This document shows, in pieces, positions 31,900 through 42,184 of a stretch of DNA of 64,000 nucleotides. The DNA is taken from assembly GCA_003693705.1 (NCBI GenBank), contig RBZT01000754.1, positions 1 to 64,000 of the forward strand. Reading direction: 5' to 3'. The first letter of the stretch is position 1. Every line of letters begins with the position of its first letter. This DNA is from Polymyxa betae (taxonomy: Eukaryota > Endomyxa > Phytomyxea > Plasmodiophorida > Plasmodiophoridae). A program made the position numbers and the translations under genes. A model generated the notes under the pieces. The model saw nothing but the letters and a program-made list of their open reading frames with translations, had not been told where the DNA came from and made no database searches.

Positions 31900-34070
31900 G
31901 CTGAAACAGTGGATTGGGCAAAGCAACTATGATAATCCTACATCCATGAACTTTCGATCTGCCCAACATCCCTGGTGGCCGGCAAATAACTTGACTTCCA
32001 TGGCTTAGGCTTCGTGGCAAGCATTGACAAGGTTATCCAACGAAAAATTTCAGTGGCTTTTGAAGTTTTCGCAAACAGGTGGTTATCATAGTGAAAAGGC
32101 AAGCGGCCAGATTTTGCATTTCGAGCTGAAGACGTCCCAGACATATCCGAAATTGAAACAATCAACAAAATGCTCCCACGAACGAAAACTTCTTCTCTGA
32201 AAGCTAAGCGCATAAATGAATCTGTCGATGCCTCTTTTAAAAGCAAAGTTGTATGTGAATCAGATGTCGAGGGATCATACAAACCACTCAGTCCAATTTA
32301 AAAAATTATCTATATCGACATTTTGTATTCACAAAAGCTAAAGTGGTATTAGGTTAAAATGATTCTCCCGTCAGAAGTGATTCGAAGGGAATGATCAAAT
32401 AATCAAGTCACAAAGCATCTTGATTTGTCCCCGTCGACGATATCTCCAACTGATCGGCAAGTGCAGCGACGAAATTTCAGAGATTCAGTTTATTATGCCG
32501 ATCCTTTGGCAGTTACAGCCCCAAAGGTTGTCTTGAATTTGAACCGCTCACAACAAGATCTAAAAATCGGTGATGCTGTTCAGTACCACTGTGCTGCAAT
32601 GGGGTGTGTTGTATCAATCGGGTGCCGAGATGACCATAACCCTATGCAGAATACTGTGGCGCTGCTTCTAGCCATGTTGGCTTCTGCACGAACACGTTCT
32701 GGTCAGAGGGATGCCGGCCAATTTTTGAAGAATCTCCTTTCTCATTGCTGCCTCTGAACCGAGTGTTGGTTGTTGTTCCAAATGATTCTCGAAGTTTCGA
32801 ATCGGACATATGCAAATATGAGTAATTTTCTGTTCTGGAAATTGCACGTATCATCGATTATCTTTGGGATTGTGCTGACCAATATCAAGACCATTACGCT
32901 TTGTTTCTTCAAACGTCAAATCTCAACAGTTCCGTGGAGCGTATCAATATGATTCCTTTCATTCATGGCTATAGACAGCATTACGCTTTTCCCGAGAATT
33001 TCAGTCGCTCCTCAGTACGGATGATAATGCTTTACGTCGATGGTTTTTGTACTTGGGTTGCAAGATCTGGTAATGTTACTGCTATTTAAACGTCGTTACC
33101 TCAGCTGGATTTGTACCACTTGAACAAAACATCAAACGTTCATTTGATATCATTAGTTCCGAAGGGGTCGATAAAGCTGCAATACTAAACATGATCTCCA
33201 ACGACATAAACGAAATGGTTCGTAATGGCCTTCAAGATGTTTGGATTGCAAGCGGCCCAAATCTTTCAGACCGGAATCGACAAAACAAGAATATATTGCT
33301 AGCTTTCTTGAAAGGAGGTACCCCACAAAGAGCTTCGTATACTTATACAGTAGGAGCTTCTGGAAATCTTCCCTGCCATTCGTGTGAAGCAGACAAGGGA
33401 AGCGTAGCTGATCCGCAAGAAATTGTGTTGAAACGACGTTACAAAGCCCAATTTGAACATAACCAAGGCGAATGTCGGGATATTGTTTTGCCAAAGATCA
33501 CAGCGAATTGCGAAAAGTTACTGGTTACGTGAAATCAAGCCAGCCTGTATTTTGCATTTGGATAGATATTTCAAATCTTGGCTGATTTTGTTATAGAATC
33601 TTCTTCTCCAAATTGACCACTTTAACCTTTTGGAATGCTATCCAGTGGATCCATCACACACTATCTGGTACGGCTTAGTGATCAATGTGCTAGAACTGTT
33701 TCGAAATCGCGTCCTCAGCCCAGAACAGCGTTTCATGGTGGATCGACGATTGTTACACTACACTTGGCCTGCAGAATGTCAGCGTATAACGTTCAACGTC
33801 GGAAGCAGCCGATACAAAAGGTGATCGATGGCTCAGTATACACCGCAACTCCGAAAACCGGGTTTCCGATGCGTTCTTACGCGATTCTCTTCGAATCCAG
33901 GCGTTAATCTGCGAAATGGAAATTATCATGCAAGTTTTCTGCGTTTTGTCAGAAGTGCGCATCGGAGCCCAGGACTGGCTGTTAGACAGACCTCAAATTT
34001 CTGCAAAACCTCTCTCAGCCACCTGCGATGTGACGTTTTTGCAAGAGTGCAAAAATCAGCAATCTGAAAG
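31900..34070 (+). pseudogene. Tnp2-1: CACTA/Tnp2-like transposase relic
   Basis: In broken frames the order is DVPDISEIETINKML, DPLAVTAPKVVLNL, then RMIMLYVDGFCTWVARSGNV (near 33020), LDLYHLNKTSNVHLISLVPKG (33110), SNDINEMVRNGLQDVWI, YTVGASGNLPCHSCEADKG (33350) and NLLECYPVDPSHTIWYGLVINVLELF (33620). The pattern D-x-x-x-W near niflv-like strands, a PCHSC metal pair and P-x-DPSH before a helix resembles Tnp2/CACTA-type transposases and related families. I rely on order and spacing, not on a sequence search. The tail after 33830 is unfamiliar. No CACTA-type ends were seen. Confidence 0.45.
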
Positions 34071-34074
34071 AGTC

Positions 34075-34360
34075 CAATAATTTGCGAAGTTCTGCAGATT
34101 TAATTTACCTACTGATAGGATGGCGTTCGAGTGTAATCATAAAATTGATTTTAATTTGTATTAATTCCATACCCAACAGAATTGCTCGAATTATCACTAT
34201 TCCGGTAAGGAATCGATTGGCTGATGTCGTTTGCGTCGCCTTGCTCTTGACGCGCGCCGACCCATCTTCCTGCTCCACTTGATAGCACACAGCGCCGACG
34301 GCCTACGATGCTCCCTTGTTGGATCCAGATCATCAAACCAAATCTTGTTTATTTACTTTG
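34075..34360. other. Unassigned spacer before the tandem array
   Basis: AT-rich, then a GC-richer stretch around 34240-34330 that ends TTGGATCCAG. I see no gene and no repeat unit here, though a leading exon for the array could sit in this region. Confidence 0.25.
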
Positions 34361-34364
34361 CTTA

Positions 34365-35779
34365 TACTTCGTTAGTTGCTTTCATATATAGGAAGAGGAT
34401 GAGGGACAAGATGTGTCACGAGTTGGATCCCGACACTGGGGCTGTCTTCATCATATCAGGTTCCAAACTGGCTCCCTTCTTGGAGGCAGTTCTGATATTT
34501 TCATTCCATTTCTTGATTCTTTATTTTACTTGTGATTTGCTGATTGTTGTAATGTATAGGAAGGTTATTATTATGCAGATATGTCGAGAGTTGGATCCCG
34601 ATATCAGGCTTATCAGCCCCAACTTCTCTCTATCAAATACCATGCCAGCTCATTTCGTGAAGTCAGTTTTTATTCTAGCTTTCTAATTAGTTTTATTTCA
34701 TCTTACTTATTTTGTTAGTTGCTTTCCTGTGTAGGACGACTATGCTGGACCAAAGCCATCACGAGATTCATCCCGAGATCGTCGCCGTCTTTATCACATC
34801 AGGTACCATACTGGCTCCCTTGTTGGAGCCAGTTCTGATTTTATCATTCTCTTTCCTCTTTACTTACTTTGCTTGTGTTTTGCTGATTGCTGTAATGTAT
34901 AGGAAGGCTATGCTTAACCATATTTGTCGCAAGTTGGATCACGATAACGGCGCCAACTTCTCTCGATCAGGTTCCATACAAGCTCATTTTGTGAAGCCAG
35001 TTTTTATTTTAACTTTCTAAATATTTCTATTTCATCTTTCTTGTACTCTGTTGATAGTTTTGATGTATAGTAAAGCTAAAATGGACCACATCCATCGCGA
35101 GATGGGTCCCGACTGTGTCGCTGACTGTTATATATCAGGTTCGATACCAGCTCGTTTCGTGAAGTCAGTTTTTTGTTCTAGATTTTTGATTGTTTTTATT
35201 CCATCTTTCTTGTATTCAGCTGATCGCATTCATGTACAGGAATGCTATGGTGGACCAAATCCATCGCCATATGGATCCCGAGATCGGCACTGCCTTCCCT
35301 ATATCAGGTACGATACCAGCTCGTTTCGGGAAGTCTGTTTTTATTCTAGCTTTCTAGTTTTTTTATTTCATCTTTCTTATATTCTTCTGATCGTTTTCGT
35401 GTATAGGAGTGTTACGCTGACCAAATCCATCGCGAGATGCATCACGATATCGGCGCTGCCTTCACTATATCAGGTTTGTTACCAGCTCGTTTCGTGAAGT
35501 CAGTTTTAAATCTAGCTTTCTAGTTGTTTTTGTTTCATCTTCCTTATATTCTGTTGATCGTTTTCGTGTATAGGAGTGCTATGTTGACCAAATCCATCGC
35601 GATATGGATCCCGAGATCGGTGCTGCCTTCACAATATCATACCATACCAGCTCCTTTAGTGAAGTCAGCTTATATTCTAGCTTTCTAATTACTTTTATTT
35701 CATCTTTCTTTTATTTTTTTGGTCATTTTCCTGTGTAGGAAGATTTTGCTGGACCAAAGCCATCACGAGATTCATTCGT
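34365..35779 (+). repeat. 168-bp tandem array with conserved exon-like core (~8.5 units)
   Basis: Anchors (ATCAGG) fall at 34455, 34798, 34966, 35134, 35303 and 35469 with a related site at 35636, a spacing of 166-171 bp per unit. Each unit has an AT-rich part ending in GTATAG or GTGTAG, then a GC-richer core. In units 1, 3, 4, 5 and 6 the core is exactly 68 nt from AG to CAG|GT (for example 34392-34459, 34903-34970, 35240-35307); unit 7 has 67. The core reads MxDxIHRExDPEIGAxFxISG in one conserved frame. Units 1, 3 and 9 resemble one another, as do 2 and 4, and 5-8. MULE-2 truncates unit 9. Confidence 0.85.
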
Positions 35780-37290
35780 GGAGGCAATGTCAAACCCGCT
35801 TGGCAATCCTGGTAATCTTGGAAAAGCTGCTCACAATCAGTTCGCAGACGTTCAACAAAATCCTGAAGATTTGGATGAGAATGTGTAAATAACCCATTAA
35901 AATGCCCATGGTAGGATTCCAAGGCATTGTTGGTCCGGTTCGCAATCTCGTTGGCATTGATGTGAGAATGAATATTCCATTCGTGGGGTGGAAACTGCCT
36001 GATCCACGTTGCGCGAAAGTATTGAAAGAAAGACTCGAGCTTGGCGACTTCGCTGTCTTCAGTTAGCCGGATCTTATGGCGTACGTAGTCAAATCGTATG
36101 TTGGAATTTCGCTATGCGAAATCACTGTTAAAACGTCCAATACGCCAGGCCTCATCAGTCTTCTGATAGTATCATCAGGAATCTGTAGGCTGATAAGCTG
36201 CCTACGGTTGGCCTGTTTCCAGTCCCGATGATGAGCGCCTGATTTCCAAACACCCCTAAATACTGTATTATTTGTTAAGTCTTCGGAATAGACCGCTTAC
36301 CTTTGATTGCTCGCATCAAACCGTTCTCGAAATCGCCAGTGACCGTCGCGACTTTGATACAGCCGCCATTGACAGCGACGCAAAGGTTGAGCGCAAACTG
36401 GTAAAGAAATTCAGATTTACCAGTATAAGGATATGGAATACTGGAATATACATATCACTGGCTGCATCCCTTGCCATGATCCCTAGCAACTGCTTGAATG
36501 GCTTTGGAGCAACCTTAAATGTTGCATCGATTAACAGGTGTACCCCCGGATAACGAAGAATTCGGCACAGGCCGGCGCGTGACCATCCTACGAGACGGTG
36601 CTGCACGGTTCCTGAAGAAGGATCGTAGATCGGCGTGTTAAAAGACAAGGAAGAAGTCATCCCATTTGTCGAAGGGCCAAATTAGGGACTTCAATATCTT
36701 GAAGCCTATCAGCTCTGCGCTCTCCATGACGCTGATTCTCAGCACGTGTGACTACTTCCGCTTTTGTCATCATGTGCACCGGCGTTGCCTCGTATTTAGA
36801 ACGGATAGCGTTTCTGATTTCAATCCAGATTGATGACGCAGTCATCGACCGTTGAGAAATTTCCAGATTGTCGGTTAAATCTTTCATCTAAGATTTAAAC
36901 ATCAAATCAATTGTTACATCTGATATCGCGTATCAAGATTGAGATTACTCACTTCTTCCGTGACGTCGATAACTTGGACAGAATGTTCGGTTGTGCAATA
37001 ACGACAAGAATGAGGCTGGGAGACGAATTCTTGATCGACATTCCGATCTGGGTGAATAAGGATTGCAGAAAGACATGAATTAGGATGTTTTTTGGTTTTA
37101 CGCCACTGGCTGCATCTGTAATATTGCAGGCTATTACTATACGTTGAATGATAAACGTATTTGCATCCATCAATGACAATGGGTGCATTTCGAACAGGAG
37201 ATTGCATTTTTTAAAAATCAAGCTCAGCGTGCAAATCAAATCCAGCGCGATAACAGGGATTATACAGAGCACCACGCAAACTTTACGCAT
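35780..37290 (-). pseudogene. MULE-2 transposase (FLYWCH, MULE domain, one intron)
   Basis: On the minus strand: a FLYWCH finger (CKYVYHSTYSNSLQYYRCSQW...HSC, 37140-37010), the block NQRHGERRADRLQDIEVPN (36730), HLLIDATFKVAPKPFKQLLGIMARDAASDMYIPVFHIL with the first Asp, and a second Asp region (VTGDFENGLMRAIK). A 45-nt intron (36256-36300) lies at the same place as in MULE-1. Past it, frames change repeatedly, but PGVLDVLTVISHSEIPTYD, NEIANRTNNALESYHGHF and DFVERLRTDCEQLFQDYQDCQAG remain readable. It ends where the tandem array begins. The domain order is the same as in MULE-1. Confidence 0.85.
36256..36300 (-). other. Spliceosomal intron in MULE-2 (45 nt)
   Basis: Minus strand GTAAGC donor and TTTAG acceptor. 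Removing it joins AAA G to GG GTG, giving IKGVFGNQA in frame, the same junction as MULE-1 (IKGAFGQQT). Confidence 0.8.
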
Positions 37291-37324
37291 TTGTCGTTTT
37301 ATTGATCATTGGTCGATTTATTGG

Positions 37325-37985
37325 TCGATTTAGAGTGCGTCGTATCTTGTGCTCCAACAGAGGATGATATAGAGGGTCAGCTAAAAATGAATGCTAAACG
37401 AGGCTTTAATGGAATGCTATGCTCAATTGACTGCATGCATTGGCAGTGGAAAAACTGCCATGTCGCATTTGCAGGACAGTCAAAGAAAAAGAAAAAATGC
37501 CAACAGTCGTACCTGAGGCATGGACCGATAAAGAATTATGGATTTCGCATTGCAACTTTGGGTCGCCAAGCTCATTAAATGACATCAATATTCTCGATCA
37601 ATCGCCAGTGTTTCAGAAAATTCTGCAAACCAACGGTCAAATTCAAAATAAACTGTAGCGTTTTCCAATGCAAATGTGGAAAAAAACTCTCACCATTGAT
37701 TATCCAAACATAGGAAAGGAATATGACATGGCTTACCTTTTCGCAGATGGAATTTATCCCGATTGGCCAGTTTTCATCAAATCAATGGAGAGACCACAAG
37801 GACTGAAGAATCTGCATTTCAGCAAATGTCAAGAGAAATGTCGGAAAAATGTCGAGCGGGCCTTCGATGTACTTCAGGCACGATGGCGAAGCATCGATAC
37901 TCAATGCCGATTATGGTCCAGCGACTGCATGTCAACTGTGATGAAGGCTTGCATTATCTTACATAATATGGTATATAGTTGAAGA
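37325..37985 (+). pseudogene. PIF-1 DDE_Tnp_4 transposase
   Basis: GFNGMLCSIDCMHWQWKNCHVAFAGQ holds the first Asp, and VPEAWTDKELWISHCNFGSPSSLNDINILDQSPVF the second. After two frame changes, DMAYLFADGIYPDWPVFIKSM and CRKNVERAFDVLQARW (the Glu block) lead to ACIILHNMV near the end. This is the plant/stramenopile PIF group, clearly different from the Harb-1 to Harb-4 group (IDCMHW versus IDGT). The N-terminus is truncated near 37325. Its partner SANT-like gene is convergent downstream (38422-39333). Confidence 0.88.
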
Positions 37986-38105
37986 TCAGAGATATGATGT
38001 GATTCAGGATGGGCATGCTCACCTGTTTCAACCCGAAAATCAGCCAGGAGGAGTTCCCGTATGGACAGTGTCACGTCCACCAGCAGGGCGAAGTCCTGTG
38101 ACTTG

Positions 38106-38291
38106 TGTCAATATATACGCAATATTCGACTAACCTCCGATCGGAGCTGGCAAAACTCCGTTAATCGGAAACTCGCCGAGTTCCGAGCTAACCTCCGATC
38201 TTAGAGATATATAGGGGCTTGTAATCCATCTAATATAATCATTCTGCATTCATCATTACAGCTGTAACATCAATTTAGTAGACTTGCTACA
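38106..38291 (+). repeat. Gypsy LTR copy (186 bp)
   Basis: TGTCAATATATACGC to GACTTGCTACA, a diverged copy of the LTR at 16676-16863. No polypurine tract precedes it, no pol lies beside it and flanks ACTTG/GACTA do not match, so it is a solo or truncated LTR lying between the two PIF-1 genes. Confidence 0.8.
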
Positions 38292-38421
38292 GACTATTGC
38301 TAATGTTATTGCTGCTTCGAATCGCCTGCACTATAACCGCCGCTACAATTGCATCCGCGCCGATATCATTGAACACTTGTGGATGCTCCATTTTGATGTT
38401 TGACAATTCTCTTTAATGTAC

Positions 38422-39333
38422 TCAGTTGGGCTGGTCAGTCGCAACCCCTTCACCTTGATCTTCGTATGCTGATGTAGGCTGCACCTTTGAGATGCCCATT
38501 TCGGCATTTAAACGAGCAAGGGCAGTCATCTTTCGCAGCTCAAGGTATTGGCGGGCGATATTGTCTGTACGATTGGTTACCATGCTGATCAGATTGAGCT
38601 CAAACTCCTCCTGGACGACCTTGACTCTCTCCTTTAAGCTTGCAGCTAGCGCTTCTGCAGCTTGGACTTGGCGAGCTTGAAGCGATAGAGATATTTTTTC
38701 CATTTCGTCTTTTTCATTCCTATTGGACGCTTGGTTTCTGTCTCTTCACCGTTGTGATTGCTCTGACTGTTGTCAGCTTCGCCAACCTGAGCAGGATCGC
38801 GAGCTGCAGCTTCGATAGCAAATCGCGATCTTTTTGTTGCTGGTGTCGAGCGTTTGGATTGGTGGACCGCCAAGCACCCCATTTAACAGATTCACGCAGG
38901 ATATACAAGTATGAAATGTATTTGAAAGCTGATTTATGCTGAGAACGAAATAAATCTAAAGCATCTCGTTTTGATCATCCTCGGTCGTCCCGCTCTGATC
39001 TAGAACTTTAACCTGTTCATAGCATCCGATGAACTTAGACACGTCATGGGATGTCTAAAAATGTGAAGACAGACTAGAATAAACTCGTTCGCAAACAAAC
39101 ATCCCCTCACTTCTGAGATTGACGTCAAAAACCTCCTTTACTTTTCCGTAGAACATCTCGGACGTCTGATTCGTCCCCACCGAGCTGTCGGAACTGACAG
39201 CAATCCAAGCAACGCAGAGAGCCTTATCTTCATCGGGCCCGTAGTTCAGGCTTTTCCTAGGTTTGCGAGCGATTATCAGAGCTTCAGCTGCGCTCATAGC
39301 GACTGCTGGACAAGGGCAATATCTCAAATACAA
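38422..39333 (-). pseudogene. PIF-1 accessory SANT/Myb-like protein
   Basis: SLNYGPDEDKALCVAWIAVSSDSSVGTNQTSEMFYGKVKEVFDVN (39260-39130) is the N-terminal SANT-like block typical of the second PIF protein. After missing or shifted sequence, KRSTPATKRSRF and ETKRPIGMKKTKWKK (38840-38700) and a coiled coil (LQARQVQAAEALAASLKERV, RQYLELRKMTALARLNAEM, 38700-38480) complete it. The stop is at 38422. It would bind DNA and assist the transposase. Frames change at about 39055 and 38700, so it is not intact. Convergent with PIF-1 transposase. Confidence 0.78.
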
Positions 39334-39334
39334 A

Positions 39335-39770
39335 AACTATATTCCCAGCCAAATATGGCCGGGGATTTAACTGCGGGGTCCGCCGCTATTCTGAAGAAAC
39401 TAAATTTGTGGTCGCGGTGGAAGACGTTTTTTTTAATTGGAACATAAATATAGCTCTAGCACGGCGTTTTATGGTTGCGGTGGAGATGCTCTTAATTAAC
39501 AGACATGCCTAATTAGCGTATCGGTCGATGATATGATCTTCCGCAAGGCTCAAGGATCGATTCCGTGTTCATGCTATAGTTCTTTCCTCTGAACTCAAGC
39601 AAACAAACCGATTAGCTCAGAACATGGTGTTCGGACACAATGTGAGATGCCCTAACCTCTTGATAGAATATATTTGCAATGCCAATTCGCCTTTCATTCA
39701 TTAGAGACTGGTTCAAGTAGAAAAATTGCGGGAAAAAAATTGCGGGAATAAAAATTCCAGTGAAAAAGTA
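39335..39770. other. PIF-1 5' flank, unassigned
   Basis: GC-rich start (GCGGGGTCCGCCGC) then AT-rich sequence with TTGCGGGAA repeated twice near 39726-39746. It may include the PIF-1 outer end, but no matching end was found on the other side. Confidence 0.3.
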
Positions 39771-39834
39771 GCAGCCTCCGGAAATGGCGGCACCGCTATT
39801 TCGTGATAGCGGGGCCTCCATTTCCGGAGACTGC
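39771..39834. repeat. 29-bp-arm imperfect hairpin
   Basis: 39771-39799 pairs with 39806-39834 with three mismatches and a 6-base loop. Arms start GCAGCCTCCGGAAATGG. A foldback element or a template-switch product just upstream of the SANT-like gene. Confidence 0.9.
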
Positions 39835-39889
39835 GCGCTGTTTCTCTGCTGCCGTCTTGGCGTCTCTGGGTAGGCAGTTTCGAGCGACC

Positions 39890-40376
39890 ATGTCGTCATC
39901 ATCTGTTCCCGCTGAGCCGGCGCCCACCTGTGGGCAGCACTCCTGCTACCAAGCGCCGTGGGAGGAAGCCGAAATCCCAAACCGGGAGCAGTATCCGTTG
40001 GAATAACGAAATGATCGAAAGTTTAATGACAGCAAGATTCGAAACCTACGGTCGGTTCTTCAGAGAAGTTAAGAACAGCCATAAACTCTCCGAGGGGTGG
40101 TCAAAAGTCGCATACGAGGTTTGCAAAGTGACCAATCAAAATGTCAATGGCTACAAATGCCGTCAGCAATTCGGCAGATTGCAGACAAAATGGCGAGACC
40201 ACAAGCCTGATGGAAAAGAATCTGTTCGAACGGGTAACCAGGATCCCGGCAATATCGTAAAGCACGAAACGTTTGCCACCATTCAGCCGTTTTTTCGAAA
40301 AAGCCGGGCTGTGGCTCTTACGCGTCTAGCTAAATCCTCCGAATCGCCGAGCGCAAAAACTGTAACTGGTTTCTGA
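39890..40376 (+). CDS. SANT/Myb-like DNA-binding protein, possibly transposon-derived
   Basis: A plus-strand frame of 148 codons runs from 39930 with an AT-hook-like KRRGRKPKS, then a SANT/Myb-like helical domain: IRWNNEMIESLMTARFETYGRFFREV, WSKVAYEVCKVTNQNVNGYKCRQQFGRLQTKWRDHK, and a Ser/Lys-rich tail to TGA at 40374-40376. An ATG at 39890 (MSSSSVPAEPAP) is in another frame; one missing base near 39935 would join the two. If the true start is 39930, the gene is intact. It resembles the accessory proteins of PIF/Harbinger elements, yet no transposase is adjacent. Confidence 0.65.
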
Positions 40377-40498
40377 ATTAGAAAGTGCGCTCATAGAAAG
40401 TTGGCGCACGATACTTTGGGGGTCCTTTTAACTTAAATTCGCTACCTAGCTTACTAATTATAGTATCCGTTCGATCGCTCAGACTTCGCTTGCTCATC

Positions 40499-40774
40499 AT
40501 GGTGACCTGTCCGATCGAGTCTTGCGCTAAGACCTTTGCCAAGCCTCACAATCTCAAACGGCACCTTGCAACGGTCCATGATGAGAACCAGCAGAACGCC
40601 AGCTGCAATCAATGCGGTAAAGCATTGAAGAACGAAGAGTCGTTAACCAGGCACAGGTTTCGGTGCCAGCCTCGCTCCATTGTTGAAAATGGTCGGCCAG
40701 CGTTTTCCTGCCCTTATTGTGAGGAGAAGAGTGGCAGTTTCCAGTTGTTTGAAGGACACATCCTACAGGCCTGA
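40499..40774 (+). CDS. Zinc-finger N-terminus of MULE-3
   Basis: From an ATG at 40499 it encodes 91 residues. CPIESCAKTF...LKRHLATVH is a C2H2 finger (C-x4-C-x12-H-x4-H). CNQCGKAL...LTRHRFRC is a C2HC finger, and CPYCEEKSG...FEGH is a partial third. The stop is at 40772-40774. Sequence resuming in a nearby frame (FSDISTFNEWKDSLADRF, 40860) is the start of a MULE transposase, so the finger cluster probably belonged to the same protein, or is joined to it by an intron in 40775-40830 (GAATAG...AACAG). Alternatively it is a short separate protein. Confidence 0.65.
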   Translation: MVTCPIESCAKTFAKPHNLKRHLATVHDENQQNASCNQCGKALKNEESLTRHRFRCQPRSIVENGRPAFSCPYCEEKSGSFQLFEGHILQA

Positions 40775-40799
40775 ATAGCGCGTCTTTATAGCTTCAAAT

Positions 40800-42170
40800 A
40801 ATTTTATTTATATAAACAGCATCATCCCGAATCTCCTCTTGAAGAACAGACTCATCCGTTTTCCGACATCAGCACTTTTAATGAATGGAAGGACTCTCTT
40901 GCTGATCGATTTCGTGCACAATATGCTATACTGAACTATCGTTCTTGCCAGGCCAGCGGCAAACTACCAGATGTTTGTCTGTCGTCGATCAGGCGAAGGC
41001 GTGAAAGAACCGGAACAATATGTGTTGGGCGACCTTGCCAATGTAAGCTGTCGACCATCCAGAAGCAAGTCGTCTTGCAAGCTGACTGAAGCTTGCGCTT
41101 CCCGAATCTATGCTACTACACTGCCTGATAGTCAGGTCGTAGTTAGATACATTCCACTCCATACAGGACATGATCCTGAAAGCGCTGAAGAGTTGAAGCA
41201 CCTGCGACTTTCCGGTTTTATTAGACGGAAGATAACGCTGCAGTTATTGAATCAGGTTGATGCGCGATCTATAGTTCGCTCCATTAATCACACTCTGAGT
41301 GACCGGAATTGTCGCGAATATCATTTATTGGTAAATAAGCGCTCATCATCTTCAGCAATCATTGTAATCTCGCAGGATGCGAACCGTAACGAATGGGTTA
41401 CTATAAAGGACGATAAAATCTAAAAGATCGCCTTCAAGGCCGAGGGAACGATGCTATTCGAACAGATGTTCTTATTATGGCATCGCAGTCGGAGCAATAT
41501 GATCAGTTCTGTGCTATAAGCGTAAGTTTGGTTTGGCAATATGCCAATACTTATTGTCCACTGTTTCTAATACGACAATCAGCTGCAGGAATTAGCGACG
41601 CGACAGATTTCGGGTTTCACAATAACGAGTTCTTTCTGGTTCTGCAGACCAAGTTCGTGAGTGACATAATGTTGAGGTAATCAGGTTTAACTGCTTAAAT
41701 CCGTTCAAAAATTTTAAAGTTTTGTTTAAAACATCATTTCATCTAACCCGTTAAATAAAAATAAACCTACCAGATTCGGACAACGAGTGGTGGTAATTGA
41801 TTCAACACACAACACGAATCAATACAAATGCAAACTAATCACAATATCTGTGGTGAATCCTCAAAATAACAGAGGATATCCTGCAGTTTTCTGTATCAGC
41901 TCTCACGAAAACTCTAAAGCACTGTTTGCATTATGGAGAATCATAAAGGTACAGTCAAATGTAACAATCAGGGAGAAATACGCAGCAGAGCCCAAACCTT
42001 TGTCATTACAGGGACGTTATCCAGGATTTGCACCGCGAATCATGTTGCAGGATGATGATATCGTTCCATGGAGACAAGCGACTGCCGTGTTTACATCTCT
42101 ACAACATCGTTATTTATGTGTATGGCATGTTCATAAAAACTGGATGGACAATGTGACCCCGCGCAGTTTT
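40800..42170 (+). pseudogene. MULE-3 transposase core
   Basis: THPFSDISTFNEWKDSLADRFRAQY, VCLSSIRRRREGVKEPEQ, SCKLTEACASRIYAT and HTGHDPESAEELKHLRLSGFIRRK (to 41423) form the N-terminal part seen in MULEs that carry C2H2 fingers. The catalytic part reads VVIDSTHNTNQYKCKLITISVVNPQNNRGYPAVFCISSHENS (first Asp) and IMLQDDDIVPWRQATAVF...RYLCVWHVHKNW (second Asp, C-x2-H) at 41787-42150. A stretch in 41424-41786 is degenerate. It ends at the Copia-G junction near 42170. The Glu region is lost. It is a different MULE lineage from MULE-1, -2 and -4. Confidence 0.8.
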
Positions 42171-42184
42171 CCGCACTGGGGGTA

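Noticed and set aside
34231-34686. 151-codon frame with hydrophobic segments across the first array units
   Set aside because: It reads through the AT-rich spacers of the tandem array. The hydrophobic parts are the spacers, and the frame does not persist over the later units.
34365-35779. CRISPR array
   Set aside because: Units are 168 bp, diverged throughout and eukaryotic in context; there are no short identical repeats with unique spacers.
38640-38942. Plus-strand open frame with hydrophobic, membrane-like segments
   Set aside because: Antisense of the PIF-1 accessory protein coiled coil; its apparent membrane segments arise from the opposite strand.
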